From Porphyra umbilicalis (lineage: Eukaryota; Rhodophyta; Bangiophyceae; Bangiales; Bangiaceae), in NCBI GenBank assembly GCA_002049455.2, contig KV919095.1, forward strand, positions 18,349 to 82,348: a DNA stretch of 64,000 nucleotides. The letters run 5' to 3'. The notes below the pieces were generated by a model, which saw only the letters and a list, made by a program, of their open reading frames with translations, did no database searches and was not told where the DNA came from. Each line of letters opens with the position of its first letter. The stretch's first letter is position 1. Position numbers and translations under genes: made by a program. This document shows, one piece after another, positions 1 through 10,444 of the stretch.

Positions 1-1003
1 CCTTAGCGGCCTTGTTGCCCATAGGACGCTCTTGAAACAGGCGCTGACCGCGCGTGAACGTGGAGGACAGAGGGGCGTTGCCGTTGCCATCATCGTCGTC
101 TGAGTCCCCCATAGCGCCAGTAGAAAACGGGTTTTCGCTCCCAGTCGTGCGCCGCCCGCGGGGCGACGCCGCCGTCGAGGGCGCCGCGCTCGCCAAAGCC
201 ATTAGCGTGGCACCACCGCTAAACTTGTCGGTGTCCTTGAGGATGCGCCAGTTGCTGAGAGGAGGGCACTTGAGCTTGGCCGCGACCGCCGCGTTGAGGC
301 CATCGTAGGGGTTCAGGCCGTTGTACTTAGCCTTGGCCGCGTTGATGAGCTGCTCAGCTGTCGGGTTGCCCGTCATCTTGAGGTTGACCACCGCCAGATA
401 GCATTCTTTAAAGCGATTAATAGCCGGGAACATGTTGTATCGGAGCTCCTTCATGATGGCCGCCGTCGAGCGGGCACGCCGCCGCTCCACTTGGTTCATG
501 TCAGCGGGCAGGCGTCGGCGGAAGCGGTCGGCCACGTCCTCGTCAAAGCGCTCCAGGCTCTGGTCCACCCCCACCTCAGCGTTAAGCGTTGCTTCCTTGT
601 AGACGGAGGCAAGCACGTTGCGCTCCGCTTCAACCCAGGACACGCCGCGCGTGCCGCGGCCGCCGGCAGTTGAAAAGATGCTGGCCCGTCGGCTGCGCTC
701 CTCGATGAGGCCGCGCGACGCGGCGGCCTCGGCGCGGAGTTGTAGGACCTCCGCGCGCAACTGGTCCTCCTCCGTCTGCAGGGGCTGCTGCTCCAAGTGC
801 CTGTCCAGTCCCCCGGAAAGCATGCTTCCGTCGGCCCCAACCGGCGCAGCACGTCGCCCAACTACTAGGGAATCACCCTGCCCCGTCGGCAAGTTGAGCG
901 CCGTGCCGGGGACGTCGTCGTGGTTTGCTGGTTCGGTGTTGACAGAGCCGTCTTTGGTAGCAAAAGTGGCCATGTCTTGGCCATCTGCGTTGAAGCTGGC
1001 CAT
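1..1003 (-). CDS. Myb/SANT-like, NAM-associated (Harbinger-type) protein, 3' end outside window
   Basis: The minus frame is open from the TAA at 1,109-1,111 down to base 1. Its first ATG is at 1,003-1,001, giving about 334 residues without the C-terminus. Residues about 65-100 are a Glu/Leu/Arg-rich probable coiled coil. From W123 the pattern W-x2-AERNVLA, then NAEVGVDQ and a Phe/Arg-rich helix, fits a Myb/SANT-like domain. Residues about 185-260 (FPAINRFKECY, then NWRILKDTDKF) followed by the motif RPMGNKAAK at the window edge match the NAM-associated C-terminal domain of plant and algal proteins derived from PIF/Harbinger transposons. In that family these proteins bind DNA and partner the transposase; this copy could be a transposon gene or domesticated. 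No transposase is visible here. It lies 95 bp downstream of the next minus-strand gene, so the two could also be exons of one gene. Confidence 0.7.
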   Translation of the reverse strand, partial: MASFNADGQDMATFATKDGSVNTEPANHDDVPGTALNLPTGQGDSLVVGRRAAPVGADGSMLSGGLDRHLEQQPLQTEEDQLRAEVLQLRAEAAASRGLIEERSRRASIFSTAGGRGTRGVSWVEAERNVLASVYKEATLNAEVGVDQSLERFDEDVADRFRRRLPADMNQVERRRARSTAAIMKELRYNMFPAINRFKECYLAVVNLKMTGNPTAEQLINAAKAKYNGLNPYDGLNAAVAAKLKCPPLSNWRILKDTDKFSGGATLMALASAAPSTAASPRGRRTTGSENPFSTGAMGDSDDDDGNGNAPLSSTFTRGQRLFQERPMGNKAAK

Positions 1004-1098
1004 GTCTTGGCCAAAAGGTCTTGGGCGCTTGTTGAGCACCGACACGGCCAAGGTAGCCACAATGCCGACGGCCTTGATGGGCCGGTGCTCCGGGGCGG

Positions 1099-1962
1099 CT
1101 AGAACCGTTTAGGCAACGGCAGTCGGCCCAACGCCTTGGGTGCCCACCAGACCGGCGCCGCGGGGAGGTTGGTGTTCACCCAGTACTCCTCGCGCTTGCC
1201 CTCAGCGTCCGGCAAAGCTAGGCGGCGCTCCCACCGCGGAGGCCTTGTGAGCGCCTCCTCCCGCTCGGCCTCGCGCCGCTGGGCCAGCACCCGCTGGTGT
1301 TCCTCCCACGTCACGGTGACCTCGACACCGTGCTCGTCGGGGGGGAGCTTGATGAGGCGCGGCGACGCCCACGGGCAGGGGCACCGCGGCGGGCACGTTG
1401 GGTGCTCGTCCCCGACAGTGACGGCGCACCTACACACGTAGCACATACGACGATGCGCCCGCCGCTCAGCAGTCCGACTCCAAAACGCGCAGTCACCTTG
1501 TGGGATCCACTCCCAGCCCCAGCCCGGCTGTGCGGGGGGCCGGACCGCCCAAGGGCACGGACAATCACGAGGGCACATAGCGATGTTACTGCTCACCTTC
1601 TGCGACCGCTTACACTGCGTGCAGATGCTGCGACGGCCACGCTGCAACTCGGCCTTGGAGATAGTAGGGGCCCTCGGGCCATACCTCGGGCGAGGTGTGT
1701 ACGCGGGAGCGTCGCCGCGAGCTCGAGTGCGCGACGTCCGCGGCAGAGCCGCAGTGTCATCAGCTTCGGGCATGACCGCCGCCGAGGCAGGTCCCGCACC
1801 ACCTCCGGCAGGCCCTGAGTGGGCAGCGGTGTCCGCACGTCGTGGGCTGTCAGGCCTCTCAGCAGCAGCGCTCGACGGAATCGGCGGGGGCGGCGTCGCC
1901 ACGCGCACGCGTGGTGGCGTCGGAGGGGGCGTCGTACGGAACGGCGGGGCGCCGCTAGCCAT
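1099..1962 (-). CDS. Protein with duplicated Cys-rich (putative zinc-binding) motif, 287 aa
   Basis: I do not recognise the family. The frame continues upstream to 2,538, but the ATG at 1,962-1,960 (MASGAPP) is the most credible start because the upstream part has simple low-complexity composition. Residues 1-100 are Pro/Ala-rich and probably disordered. Two copies of one motif follow, 60 residues apart: C114-x2-C117-x12-C130-x3-C134-x-C136-x-W138 and C174-x2-C177-x12-C190-x3-C194-x-C196-x-W198. Five cysteines and a tryptophan with identical spacing in both suggest two small zinc-binding modules. The C-terminal 85 residues are charged, with a Glu/Arg-rich helix and a Trp-rich tail. The stop at 1,099-1,101 is 95 bp from the start of the Myb/SANT gene on the same strand. 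A nucleic-acid or protein-binding role is inference only. Confidence 0.55.
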   Translation of the reverse strand: MASGAPPFRTTPPPTPPRVRVATPPPPIPSSAAAERPDSPRRADTAAHSGPAGGGAGPASAAVMPEADDTAALPRTSRTRARGDAPAYTPRPRYGPRAPTISKAELQRGRRSICTQCKRSQKVSSNIAMCPRDCPCPWAVRPPAQPGWGWEWIPQGDCAFWSRTAERRAHRRMCYVCRCAVTVGDEHPTCPPRCPCPWASPRLIKLPPDEHGVEVTVTWEEHQRVLAQRREAEREEALTRPPRWERRLALPDAEGKREEYWVNTNLPAAPVWWAPKALGRLPLPKRF

Positions 1963-4091
1963 GGCGCGCACCTCGGCTCGAGTTCGGAACGAGCCGGATG
2001 GTAGCGCTGGCTCTGCGGCTCCCCAAAACCACAGCCACACGCGCAGCGCGCTGGCAGCCGGTCGCAGCGTAGAGGTTGCAGGCCGCGAGGGAGAGCGCAA
2101 GTCGTAGAAGTGGCCGCTGTCAAAGAAAAACGGCCGCTGCGCGCGCGCGGCCGTAGTAGAAATGCTGCCCCACGGCTGGGCCCAAGCGGCGGCACGGGAG
2201 CACGGTCGTGGGCGTGGTGGCGTCCGCGCAGCAGTGTGGCGGCCAAGCGGCGGCACGGGAGCAAGGTGGTGGGCGCGGTGGTGTCGGCGCCGCGCCGCAG
2301 TGTGGTAGCGGTGACGGTGTGCGGCGGCGTGACGGTGGGCGTAACGCAGGTTGACGAAGACGGCCCTGGACCGGTTAGTGCAGGGGGCCGTCCGAAAGGG
2401 GCCTCTAGAAGGCCTCTGCCTGCTTGCTGCTGAGGCTCCGAGATGCGGATGTGTCACACAGGGCAGAGGTGGCACGTTCCTCCAAAACGAGGCTGGGCAC
2501 AGGGCCTGTGCCCCCACGCCCACAGGCCTTGTGTCCACAGGCCCCAGTCAGGCAAGCAGTCAGGTCCACGCAGTGTCTGCTTGCATGAGCGAGCATCGAG
2601 ACCAATTCGCGAGGCCCACACCAGCACCAGTCGATCTTGGCGTGCCTGGCGAGGCGCCATCACTCGTGGCGAGGCCACAGCGCCTGATGTCCATCCGCCT
2701 GGGTTCTGAGCGGACGGTTGGGAGACAGGGGACTGCCCCAATGTTGGTGAATCGGGCCCCATCAAGAGAAACTAGTGACGCGTCACGGGTATCGCTTGTC
2801 ACTGGGCCCTGCGCGGAGCGATCGGTGGCAGTCAATAGCGCATATGTGTCGTGTCGGCCATGTCAGCTTGGCCACAACGCTCATTTTCCAGCCAAGGGGG
2901 CCACACAATGTGATCGCACCACATGACCAGTGACCAATAACGGTGAATCGTCTGACTCCTCGAGGGACACTGCGCGCTGGAACCGGCTCGCAGGGCCACC
3001 CCACCGTAGTGTGGTCATCCATCGGACAGCATGCGAAGGCGTGTGGTGCGGAACGTCCCTACGCATAGGTTGTCCGTCGGCGGGCCACGGCGCAGGGGCC
3101 AGCACGTGGCGGTCATTCTAGACCGTCCAATCAAAATTGGGGCGGCCTTGATCCAACTCACTGGCCCTCCTCGTGTCACGCGGGACTCACTCACGGTGTT
3201 GCACCGCAATCTCATATCTCGGGCCTGATCGGACCGCCCGACGAGGCAAGCGGCCGGGCCCAGGCGTTTGTGAGTTGTGTTGACGGTTTCTACACACTGG
3301 GGCCAGAGCGTGGCGGCCAGTCGCCAGAGCGTGGCGGCCAGTCTCTCTGGTCCAATCAAAAGCGGTTCCATCTTTTTGATCCGCGCGGAACTGGCTCACG
3401 TGATCTCACCACGATCGCATCTTTCACATGTGGAACCTCATTTTCTGCGGCCGTGGAGGGCGGTGCTTGCACAGAACTGGGGGCTACTCGTTGACAGAGG
3501 CTTGGTTACAGTAATCATGCTCAAATATTGGCGATGCCTGTAGCCTGCAACGGATCAGTGTGAGAGGCGCCCTCTGTAATCGCACTCACTGCATGATGTG
3601 GAAACTGACAGAGTGCCGTGTGGACTGCGTCTCCGTACGCAGGCGGTCAGCGCACAGCCATGGCACCGACCGACACGACCGCCACGCGGCCGTCACGCGT
3701 ACGGGGGAGGCCAAACGCGTACGGGGGAGGAGGGGGGGGAGGGTGGGAGGGGGGGGTGCGCCCGTAGCTTCCAGTCGTACGCTTCGACGCTTGGACGCGC
3801 TGAAAAGGCCATCTCCGTACGAAAAGGGAAGAACGCTCACGTCCTTTTCATATACTCTGCACAGGGACAGGCGCGCTGTGACACTGTCATGAAGATAGTC
3901 GCACCAAACCCAACGCGCAGAGAACAGTAACACGAAGCGTGACGGAAAAGCAGCAAGAGGTTTATGGAGAGGCATCAAGACAGATGATGGTACAGAGGCC
4001 GCGCCCCATGTACGCAATCCAGTATGTATAGAGCAAGAAACAGAAAATGCGGAAACCAAGCACGCCCGACGTACGCCCGACGTACGCAATG
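1963..4091. other. Intergenic stretch, no convincing gene
   Basis: Open frames here overlap on both strands and show no recognisable domain. I see a direct repeat of about 22 bp containing CAAGCGGCGGCACGGGAGCA at about 2,183 and 2,242. There is also a 21-bp tandem pair at 3,302-3,343 containing AGCGTGGCGGCCAGT. A purine-rich G-run lies at about 3,720-3,765. The 1.9 kb upstream of the 287-aa gene may hold its promoter, but no clear TATA box stands out. Confidence 0.5.
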
Positions 4092-5507
4092 CTAGAAAGA
4101 AAGTATGGAAGTGCGAACGGCCCGGCCCGGCAAAGGCCGTCCAGTGAAGAGACAAAGCGAGAAAGACAGACGCCGCCCCAAAGAGCAGCCAGTGCTACCA
4201 GCACGTGCATGCCATGGTCGTACAGCCAAACACCTCGGGCACCTACCCGATACTGTGGGGCCCAGGGCGTCACTCATCCCCGTCCCACTCGTCCCACTCC
4301 TCCCCGTCGTCGACATCACCCTCTCCCTCATCGTCTTTATACCCGAGGACCCCTGCAGCAGAAGCAGCCGCCGAGACTCCAGTACCCCAGCCGTCGTCCT
4401 TGCCGCCCCCCCAGCCGTTGCCGTGGGAGTCTGGTCCTGCTCGCTCGCGAGGATGACCTTAACGATGACAACTTCATCGTCGTCGTCAGTCGCCGCGGAG
4501 GCCGCCACGGCCTTGCCCTTGCCGGTCGACGGACCCCGGCCAGTCGAGGCCAGGACCTCCCCAGCGCCTTTCCCTCGTGCCCCAACCGAGGCCGCGACGG
4601 CCTTTCCCTTCCCCTTGCTCGACGGCGCCCCCTCGGGCCCGGTCACGACCTGGCCAACGTCCACATCTTGTGCCCCCGCCGAGGGCGACACGGCCTTGAC
4701 ATTGCCATTAGCCGCCACCGCCCGAGCGCCAGACGCGCCGCCAGGCCCGGCTTCGGCCGCCAAGGCCGCCATCACTACGGCCTGTCCCGGACCCTTGTAC
4801 GCTTGTTTGATGGCCTTGCAGTTTACATAGGCCATACCGTGCGGCCCGGAGGCCGCCATGCCCTTCTGGACAAGGCGGTAGCTGCGGCACTCATCCCAAT
4901 AGAGCTTGGCGGCGGCCCACTGTCGCATCTTGGCCGCGAACAAGCGCTCGGCCAGCAAGAACGCAATAGCGCGCTGCTCCGGAGTGGCACCGCGCAGGGC
5001 CGCCCGCTGCTTGCGCGTTGTCCACTGCAGGCCGAGCACATCTACGGCCTCGAGCGCGCGGGAAAAGTCGCCGGCTGGAAAGTGGTATATCGCCTCCATC
5101 TCCACAACGTCGGCATCGGTCCCATCCTTGGCCGACTTGACGGCCACGACACCCCCCGCCTCCTGGCTGCTATCGCCGCGAGTGCTCTGCTTGGAGGTCT
5201 TGACGGCCACATCGGCCCGGCCGTCCTCGGCCGCCCTTGCGAACTTGGCCACCTTGGGGGCCACACCAGCAATGAGTGGAGCTTCTCTGGCCTTGCGCTT
5301 GTCACCTCTGCCGCCGGCCTCGACCGAGGCCGCGCCCCCCGCCGTGGCCGTCTTCACGGCCACATGCTTGTACTCCTTCTCGGCCTCGTCGGCCTTGCGC
5401 ATGGCCGGAGAGCTGCCGCGGGTCGTGTTGTTCTCGATGAAGGTAATCGTCGCCTTGGCCGCGTCCTGGCCAATCTTGGTCGCCTCTGCCATTTCCCGCT
5501 CGTACAT
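4092..5507 (-). CDS. Hypothetical protein, 471 aa, Lys/Ala-rich with one compact central region
   Basis: Not recognised. The first in-frame ATG is at 5,507-5,505; the frame is also open upstream to a TGA. Residues 1-30 are charged (MYEREMAEATK). Residues about 50-130 are basic and Ala-rich. Residues about 130-235 look folded: VVEMEAIYHFPAGDFSRALEAV, then ATPEQRAIAFLLAERLFAAKMRQ and KLYWDECRSYRLVQKG. This part has regular helices and well-spaced aromatic residues. The rest contains GKGKAVAAS repeats and an acidic patch (TDDDDEVV), typical of nuclear linker sequence, and the last 80 residues look non-conserved. It lies on the same strand as, and downstream of, the gene that enters the N gap, and could be a 3' exon of it. 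An acceptor-like CGACAG lies just upstream, but the gap prevents a test. Confidence 0.45.
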   Translation of the reverse strand: MYEREMAEATKIGQDAAKATITFIENNTTRGSSPAMRKADEAEKEYKHVAVKTATAGGAASVEAGGRGDKRKAREAPLIAGVAPKVAKFARAAEDGRADVAVKTSKQSTRGDSSQEAGGVVAVKSAKDGTDADVVEMEAIYHFPAGDFSRALEAVDVLGLQWTTRKQRAALRGATPEQRAIAFLLAERLFAAKMRQWAAAKLYWDECRSYRLVQKGMAASGPHGMAYVNCKAIKQAYKGPGQAVVMAALAAEAGPGGASGARAVAANGNVKAVSPSAGAQDVDVGQVVTGPEGAPSSKGKGKAVAASVGARGKGAGEVLASTGRGPSTGKGKAVAASAATDDDDEVVIVKVILASEQDQTPTATAGGAARTTAGVLESRRLLLLQGSSGIKTMRERVMSTTGRSGTSGTGMSDALGPTVSGRCPRCLAVRPWHARAGSTGCSLGRRLSFSLCLFTGRPLPGRAVRTSILSF

Positions 5508-5873
5508 CTCCGGCTGCCGCAAGGAAGTGCGAGCCCAAGGGCCACGCGGCCTGTCGAGGCCGAACAGATGCAGGCAGGCGGCTCACGGGCAGGCGGACCG
5601 ACGGCGGCAGAGAGCTGAGGAATGGGAGGTTCCGGCCTCGTAGACGGCGACGACGTCAAGCCGGAGTAGGTGCACGAGCAACCTGCGGGCGGCGGGTGAG
5701 GTGTAGGCAAGGGAGCAGTGGGTGGTGCGTGGCGGGTGTGCGTGAAAGAGCAGTGGTGGAAGCACGACATTTCCGCGACGGTGAGCACCCTATGCTGTGA
5801 TCTGGGCACAGAAGAACCCTTCCGACCACCCGCCCATCCGCTCCACACGTGCTCTGCAATCCCCCCGCCACCC
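5508..5873. other. Short unassigned stretch beside the assembly gap
   Basis: About 366 bp between the 471-aa gene and the N run. No domain is visible. It could hold 5' untranslated sequence or intron of the minus-strand gene. Confidence 0.4.
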
Positions 5874-6817
5874 NNNNNNNNNNNNNNNNNNNNNNNNNNN
5901 NNNNNNNNNNNNNNNNNNNNNNNNNNNNNNNNNNNNNNNNNNNNNNNNNNNNNNNNNNNNNNNNNNNNNNNNNNNNNNNNNNNNNNNNNNNNNNNNNNNN
6001 NNNNNNNNNNNNNNNNNNNNNNNNNNNNNNNNNNNNNNNNNNNNNNNNNNNNNNNNNNNNNNNNNNNNNNNNNNNNNNNNNNNNNNNNNNNNNNNNNNNN
6101 NNNNNNNNNNNNNNNNNNNNNNNNNNNNNNNNNNNNNNNNNNNNNNNNNNNNNNNNNNNNNNNNNNNNNNNNNNNNNNNNNNNNNNNNNNNNNNNNNNNN
6201 NNNNNNNNNNNNNNNNNNNNNNNNNNNNNNNNNNNNNNNNNNNNNNNNNNNNNNNNNNNNNNNNNNNNNNNNNNNNNNNNNNNNNNNNNNNNNNNNNNNN
6301 NNNNNNNNNNNNNNNNNNNNNNNNNNNNNNNNNNNNNNNNNNNNNNNNNNNNNNNNNNNNNNNNNNNNNNNNNNNNNNNNNNNNNNNNNNNNNNNNNNNN
6401 NNNNNNNNNNNNNNNNNNNNNNNNNNNNNNNNNNNNNNNNNNNNNNNNNNNNNNNNNNNNNNNNNNNNNNNNNNNNNNNNNNNNNNNNNNNNNNNNNNNN
6501 NNNNNNNNNNNNNNNNNNNNNNNNNNNNNNNNNNNNNNNNNNNNNNNNNNNNNNNNNNNNNNNNNNNNNNNNNNNNNNNNNNNNNNNNNNNNNNNNNNNN
6601 NNNNNNNNNNNNNNNNNNNNNNNNNNNNNNNNNNNNNNNNNNNNNNNNNNNNNNNNNNNNNNNNNNNNNNNNNNNNNNNNNNNNNNNNNNNNNNNNNNNN
6701 NNNNNNNNNNNNNNNNNNNNNNNNNNNNNNNNNNNNNNNNNNNNNNNNNNNNNNNNNNNNNNNNNNNNNNNNNNNNNNNNNNNNNNNNNNNNNNNNNNNN
6801 NNNNNNNNNNNNNNNNN
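5874..6817. other. Assembly gap (944 N)
   Basis: A run of 944 undetermined bases. Frames that appear to cross it are artefacts. It removes the 3' part of the minus-strand gene that begins at 8,090. Confidence 1.
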
Positions 6818-8090
6818 GTGCCTTCGCGGCCTCCTCGGGCGCCATACTTACGCGCCAAGCGGGTCCCGCGGCTGCCGCGCGGCTCTCGGCCTCAAAACGA
6901 GATAGCAGTGCAGCGGCGGCCGACTCCCGAGTCGCCGCCACTCGCGCAGCGGCGAGCTCCACTGCAACAGCCGCGGCGCCGTCAGCGTCGGCCCGCTTCT
7001 GGATCGCAACCCGCTCGAGGTCCGCCGCGTATTCCTCGAAAGCAGTCTCCCAATCAATCGTCCATACGTCGGCGACGTATTGCGCGCAGTGCACCGCCTT
7101 CGCCGCAGCGGGGACCATGTCGGCCTTGCCCGAGGCCGTTTCCGCCGGCCTCGTCGAGGCCAGCACGGCCGCGGCCCGCGCATCTACGGCCGTGCTTGCC
7201 TCGGCGAGGCCGGCAGCCGCACAGCCATCAACAGTGGCCGCTGACAGTGACGACGCCGACGCCACAACTGCGACAAAACGCGAAGTCACCACCGTGTCGG
7301 TCATGGAGACGACGGCAGCCGCCGAGTACGCCGCGTCGTCGTCGTCTTCGGAGCTGCCGTCCTCCTCCTCCGCGTTGGGGGATGGAACATACTCGGAGCC
7401 TGAAGAGTATGAAAACCTCTTACTCGTCTCTGAGTCGCCACTCTCGGCGTAGCATACAACACCCGTCAATCCTGACATGGTGCTGTCCCCGCTGTCCTGC
7501 GACGCGCTCCTCTCGTCGGTGGCATCCGAATCGTGAGAGGGACAGTAGCACGACCCCGATGCGCTGCTGCTGCTGTACTCCGATGACAAAGCGGAGGGCG
7601 GTGAAGACAGCGACAAGTACCGCTCGTTCATGGCGGCCGCCTCCGGTTCCCCGCTGGCGGCCGCCATCTCCTCCTCCTTGGCGGCCGCCTCTGGTTTCCC
7701 GGTGGCGGCCGCCATCTCCTCCCCCTTGGCGGCCGCCTCTTGTTCCCCGGTGGCGGCCGCCATCTCCTCCTCCTTGGCTACCACGCCCGCCTCCTTCTTG
7801 GCGAGCGCAGCAGCGCCAGCGACGCGCCCGACAACGGCCGCTCGGCGAAGCTGGAGCACGTGCTTCTGCGCAGCGTCGTCTCCGGCCTCAATGGCCATAG
7901 CTCGATCCTTGGCGCGCTCCCGATCCCGCTTCTGCTCTGCGGCAGCGTGCCGCGCCGCTGCTGAAGCGGCCGCAGCGGCTGCACGAGCCCGCGTCGCGCA
8001 CGCGCACGCCTCGACAATGCGCTCCAGCTGCTCCACGGAGATAGGAACGGCGCCGCCACGACCGGCGCCTAGGTTGGCGGCGCCCTCCAT
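6818..8090 (-). CDS. Ala/Glu/Ser-rich protein with 16-aa tandem repeats, C-terminus lost in gap
   Basis: Family unknown. The ATG at 8,090-8,088 opens 424 residues before the N gap. The N-terminus is an Ala/Arg-rich predicted helix with a charged stretch (EQKRDRERAKDRAM). Three tandem copies of a 16-residue unit follow, with consensus EEEMAAATGEPEAAAK, encoded by a 48-bp DNA repeat at about 7,632-7,785. A long Ser/acidic region with many SxSS and EEDGSSEDDDD patches comes next and is probably disordered. Near the gap is a more ordered segment, ADVWTIDWETAFEEYAADLERV, then Ala-rich helices. Nothing shows a catalytic site. The repeat copy number could vary between strains. The 471-aa frame beyond the gap may belong to the same gene. 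Confidence 0.5.
7632..7785. repeat. 48-bp tandem repeat, about 3 copies, inside a coding frame
   Basis: The + strand shows GGCGGCCGCCATCTCCTCC-type units recurring every 48 bp. In the minus-strand protein this gives the 16-aa EEEMAAATG unit. The period is a multiple of three, so the frame is kept. Confidence 0.85.
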
Positions 8091-9302
8091 GCACGGTCGA
8101 GGTGCAAGCCGTCGGGTGCGTCACGGTGAGGGCAGGGTTGAGCGTGCGGGGAGGGGTGAGGTGCGGGAGGGCGCGCAGTGCGGAGAAAGGTGAGGCTGCG
8201 TGGGGGGACGCGGTTGCGGCGGGGGCGTCGGCTTTGCGACAGACTGAGTCCGGTGAGCAGGCGACACCACACGGTGCCGCTCACATGCCAGTGGACGCAC
8301 CTGTTGGTCAAGGGACCGCCTGATCGTGAATGAAGGGATCGCTTGCAGGTCAAAGGACACGCCGGTCCGTTGTCACACGCGGGGGCCGCACGACCAGAAA
8401 ACCAACACACAAGTGGCACAACGCGTTTCGCACGGGAGGGACGCCGTCATTTGTCGCCCCTGTCAGCTCAATGACCCACTCCTACGAGGAGATCACGCAT
8501 GCCATCATCAAACTGATTGGCTGTCACTCACCGAAGAGCAGCCGTCGCATCTCGCACGAAATATCGGGATGAGCGCGAGACACGGACGCCAGCAAGAAAA
8601 CGTCATGACCGTTCCACGGGTCGTGCTGATCCTGCGTACGAGCCACGGTTTCTGACACACTTCTTCGATGGCATGTGCAACGTGTGGTGGGCATGGACCC
8701 GCGTGCCGACCGACGAGAGCCTTCCACGTCGTGCTCGACGGAAGCGCCCGCTACGCACACGCACTGTGGCGACGGGAAATCCGGTCTAGAGCCGACGTCG
8801 TGCGGCCGAAGCGTCCGTGGCATGTTGCGGCCCCAAATCACACGCCGCAGGCCATATTCGTGCCCTCTGGCGCTGTCGTGGCAGGCCGATTTGAGCCCAA
8901 TCGGCTGGCTATTGGAGGCAGACAGCTGTATTGGGGCTAAAATGGCTGTTGGAAACCGCTGCGTGTCACGCATTTAACAACGCTCGTAGACGTCAGCGTC
9001 GGAGATCGCGCCGCAGAACCAATCTCGACCACATTCACCTTGAAGTGGCCTGCAACACGGTGGGCGACCACATTCCATCGTGGAAGCCGGTTCGAATGCG
9101 CATGACTCGCGGAACGAGGTTTCCGGATCCTGTCGGCATATGTTCGCAACAGTAGCCCACTTTAGCCCCCCTCCTGCCGTAAGTCCTGGCTCGTTTCAGC
9201 AGGGCTATGGGGACGCGTCGTGGATCCAATCAGAGGCCGCCACGCGCAAGCCATTTGGGAATAATTTAAGGTTCCAAACGGCTATTGTTGGAACCGCCCT
9301 AA
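8091..9302. other. Intergenic stretch, possible MITE remnant
   Basis: No gene recognised. GGGGCTAAAATGGCTGTTGG near 8,934 and its approximate inverse near 9,142-9,172 (AGCCCACTTTAGCCCCCC) may be the ends of a decayed MITE. A short inverted repeat, GGTTCCAA with TTGGAACC, lies at 9,270-9,296. The first 300 bp lie upstream of the gene starting at 8,090 and should contain its promoter. Confidence 0.4.
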
Positions 9303-9846
9303 GAGCATCTCCACCAATGGCTCCAACCGTCCAAACAGCCAAACGTGGCACCGTTTGGCCAACGGGGGCATTGGTGGAGAAAGCGAGGTCCAAAACTAGT
9401 GTGTGACGGTGGTGTGACGGCCCAAAAATAGCACTCCTCACATTTGCTAATCCCTTAATGCATCTCGTGGTGGCCTCGCGGGATCGCCCTTCTTTTGGAG
9501 GTTAAACGGCAGCGCCACTCCAAACAGGCCTGTTTGGAGACGCCCCGAGTCGTTTGGCCAACCCCTGGTTCCCTGTTCGGACCACGAAAGCCAATGGAAA
9601 GCGTGACCCGTGGCTTGCAGACAGTTGCGAGACGATCTGGCAGTCATGTAGATTCTCTGTAGTGCATCTGTGGGAATACTGGCGTGCCACAAAAGAGGCC
9701 CACCGCCAGAGACGTCGAGGCGAGCCCAAGTTTAAGACGTGATCTGCTTAGTTTTGGCTCTGCCTTTGGAGAGCCAGTGACAGCGCCACACGTTGCGCAC
9801 ACGTGGCCGTTGGGTTGGACGGTTGGCTCCATTGGTGGAGATGCTC
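9303..9846. mobile_element. MITE copy 1 (PIF/Harbinger/Tourist-like), 544 bp
   Basis: The ends are inverted repeats of about 30 bp that begin GAGCATCTCCACCAATGG, with a two-base mismatch inside. The element is flanked by TAA at 9,300-9,302 and 9,847-9,849. A 3-bp TWA target duplication with GC-rich inverted ends is the signature of PIF/Harbinger non-autonomous elements. The interior has further small palindromes (CCAAACAGGCCTGTTTGG) and no coding potential. It shares most of its length with the next element. Confidence 0.85.
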
Positions 9847-9849
9847 TAA

Positions 9850-10401
9850 GAGCGTCTCCACCAATGGCTCCAACCGTCCAAAGAGCCAAACGTGGCACCG
9901 TTTGGCCGTTTGGACGGTTGGAGCACTGGTGGCTGGGATCCGCTCCAGAACTAGGGTGTGGCGGGGCTGTGACGGCCCAAAAATAGACCGGTTCACATTT
10001 TCTAATCCCTTAGTCCATCTCGTGGTGGCCTCGCGGGATCGCCCTTCTTTTGGAGCTTGAACGGCAGCGCCACTCCAAACAGGCCTGTTTGGAGACGCCC
10101 CAAGTCGTTTGGCCAACCCCTGGTTCCCTGTTCGAACCACGAAAGCCAATGGAAAGCGTGACCCGTGGCTTGCAGACAGTTGCGAGACGATCTGGCAGTC
10201 ATGGAGATTCTCTGTAGTGCATCTGTGGGAATACTGGCGTGCCACAAAAGAGGCCCACCGCCAGAGACGTCGAGACGAGCCCAAGTTTGAGACGTGATCT
10301 GCTTAGTTTTAGCTCTGCGTTTGGAGAGCCAGTGACAGCACCACACGTTGTGCACACGTGGCCGTTGGGTTGGACGGTTGGCTCCATTGGTGGAGATGCT
10401 C
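9850..10401. mobile_element. MITE copy 2 (same family), 552 bp
   Basis: A near-identical sister of the preceding element in the same orientation, with ends GAGCGTCTCCACCAATGG and the inverse. It is flanked by TAA at 9,847-9,849, shared with copy 1, and TAA at 10,402-10,404. Differences are a few substitutions and short indels, so both are relatively young. Confidence 0.85.
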
Positions 10402-10444
10402 TAAAGGCCAGGGAACATGTCGTATCAGATCGGCATTGGTGGCT

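Noticed and set aside
5656-8090. Frames of 395-766 codons spanning the N run
   Set aside because: They exist only because unknown bases create no stop. Only the part outside the gap is annotated.
8934-9172. A third MITE with ends GGGGCTAAAATGG / CCACTTTAGCCCC
   Set aside because: The arms match only partly and no target duplication is evident. Noted in the intergenic entry only.
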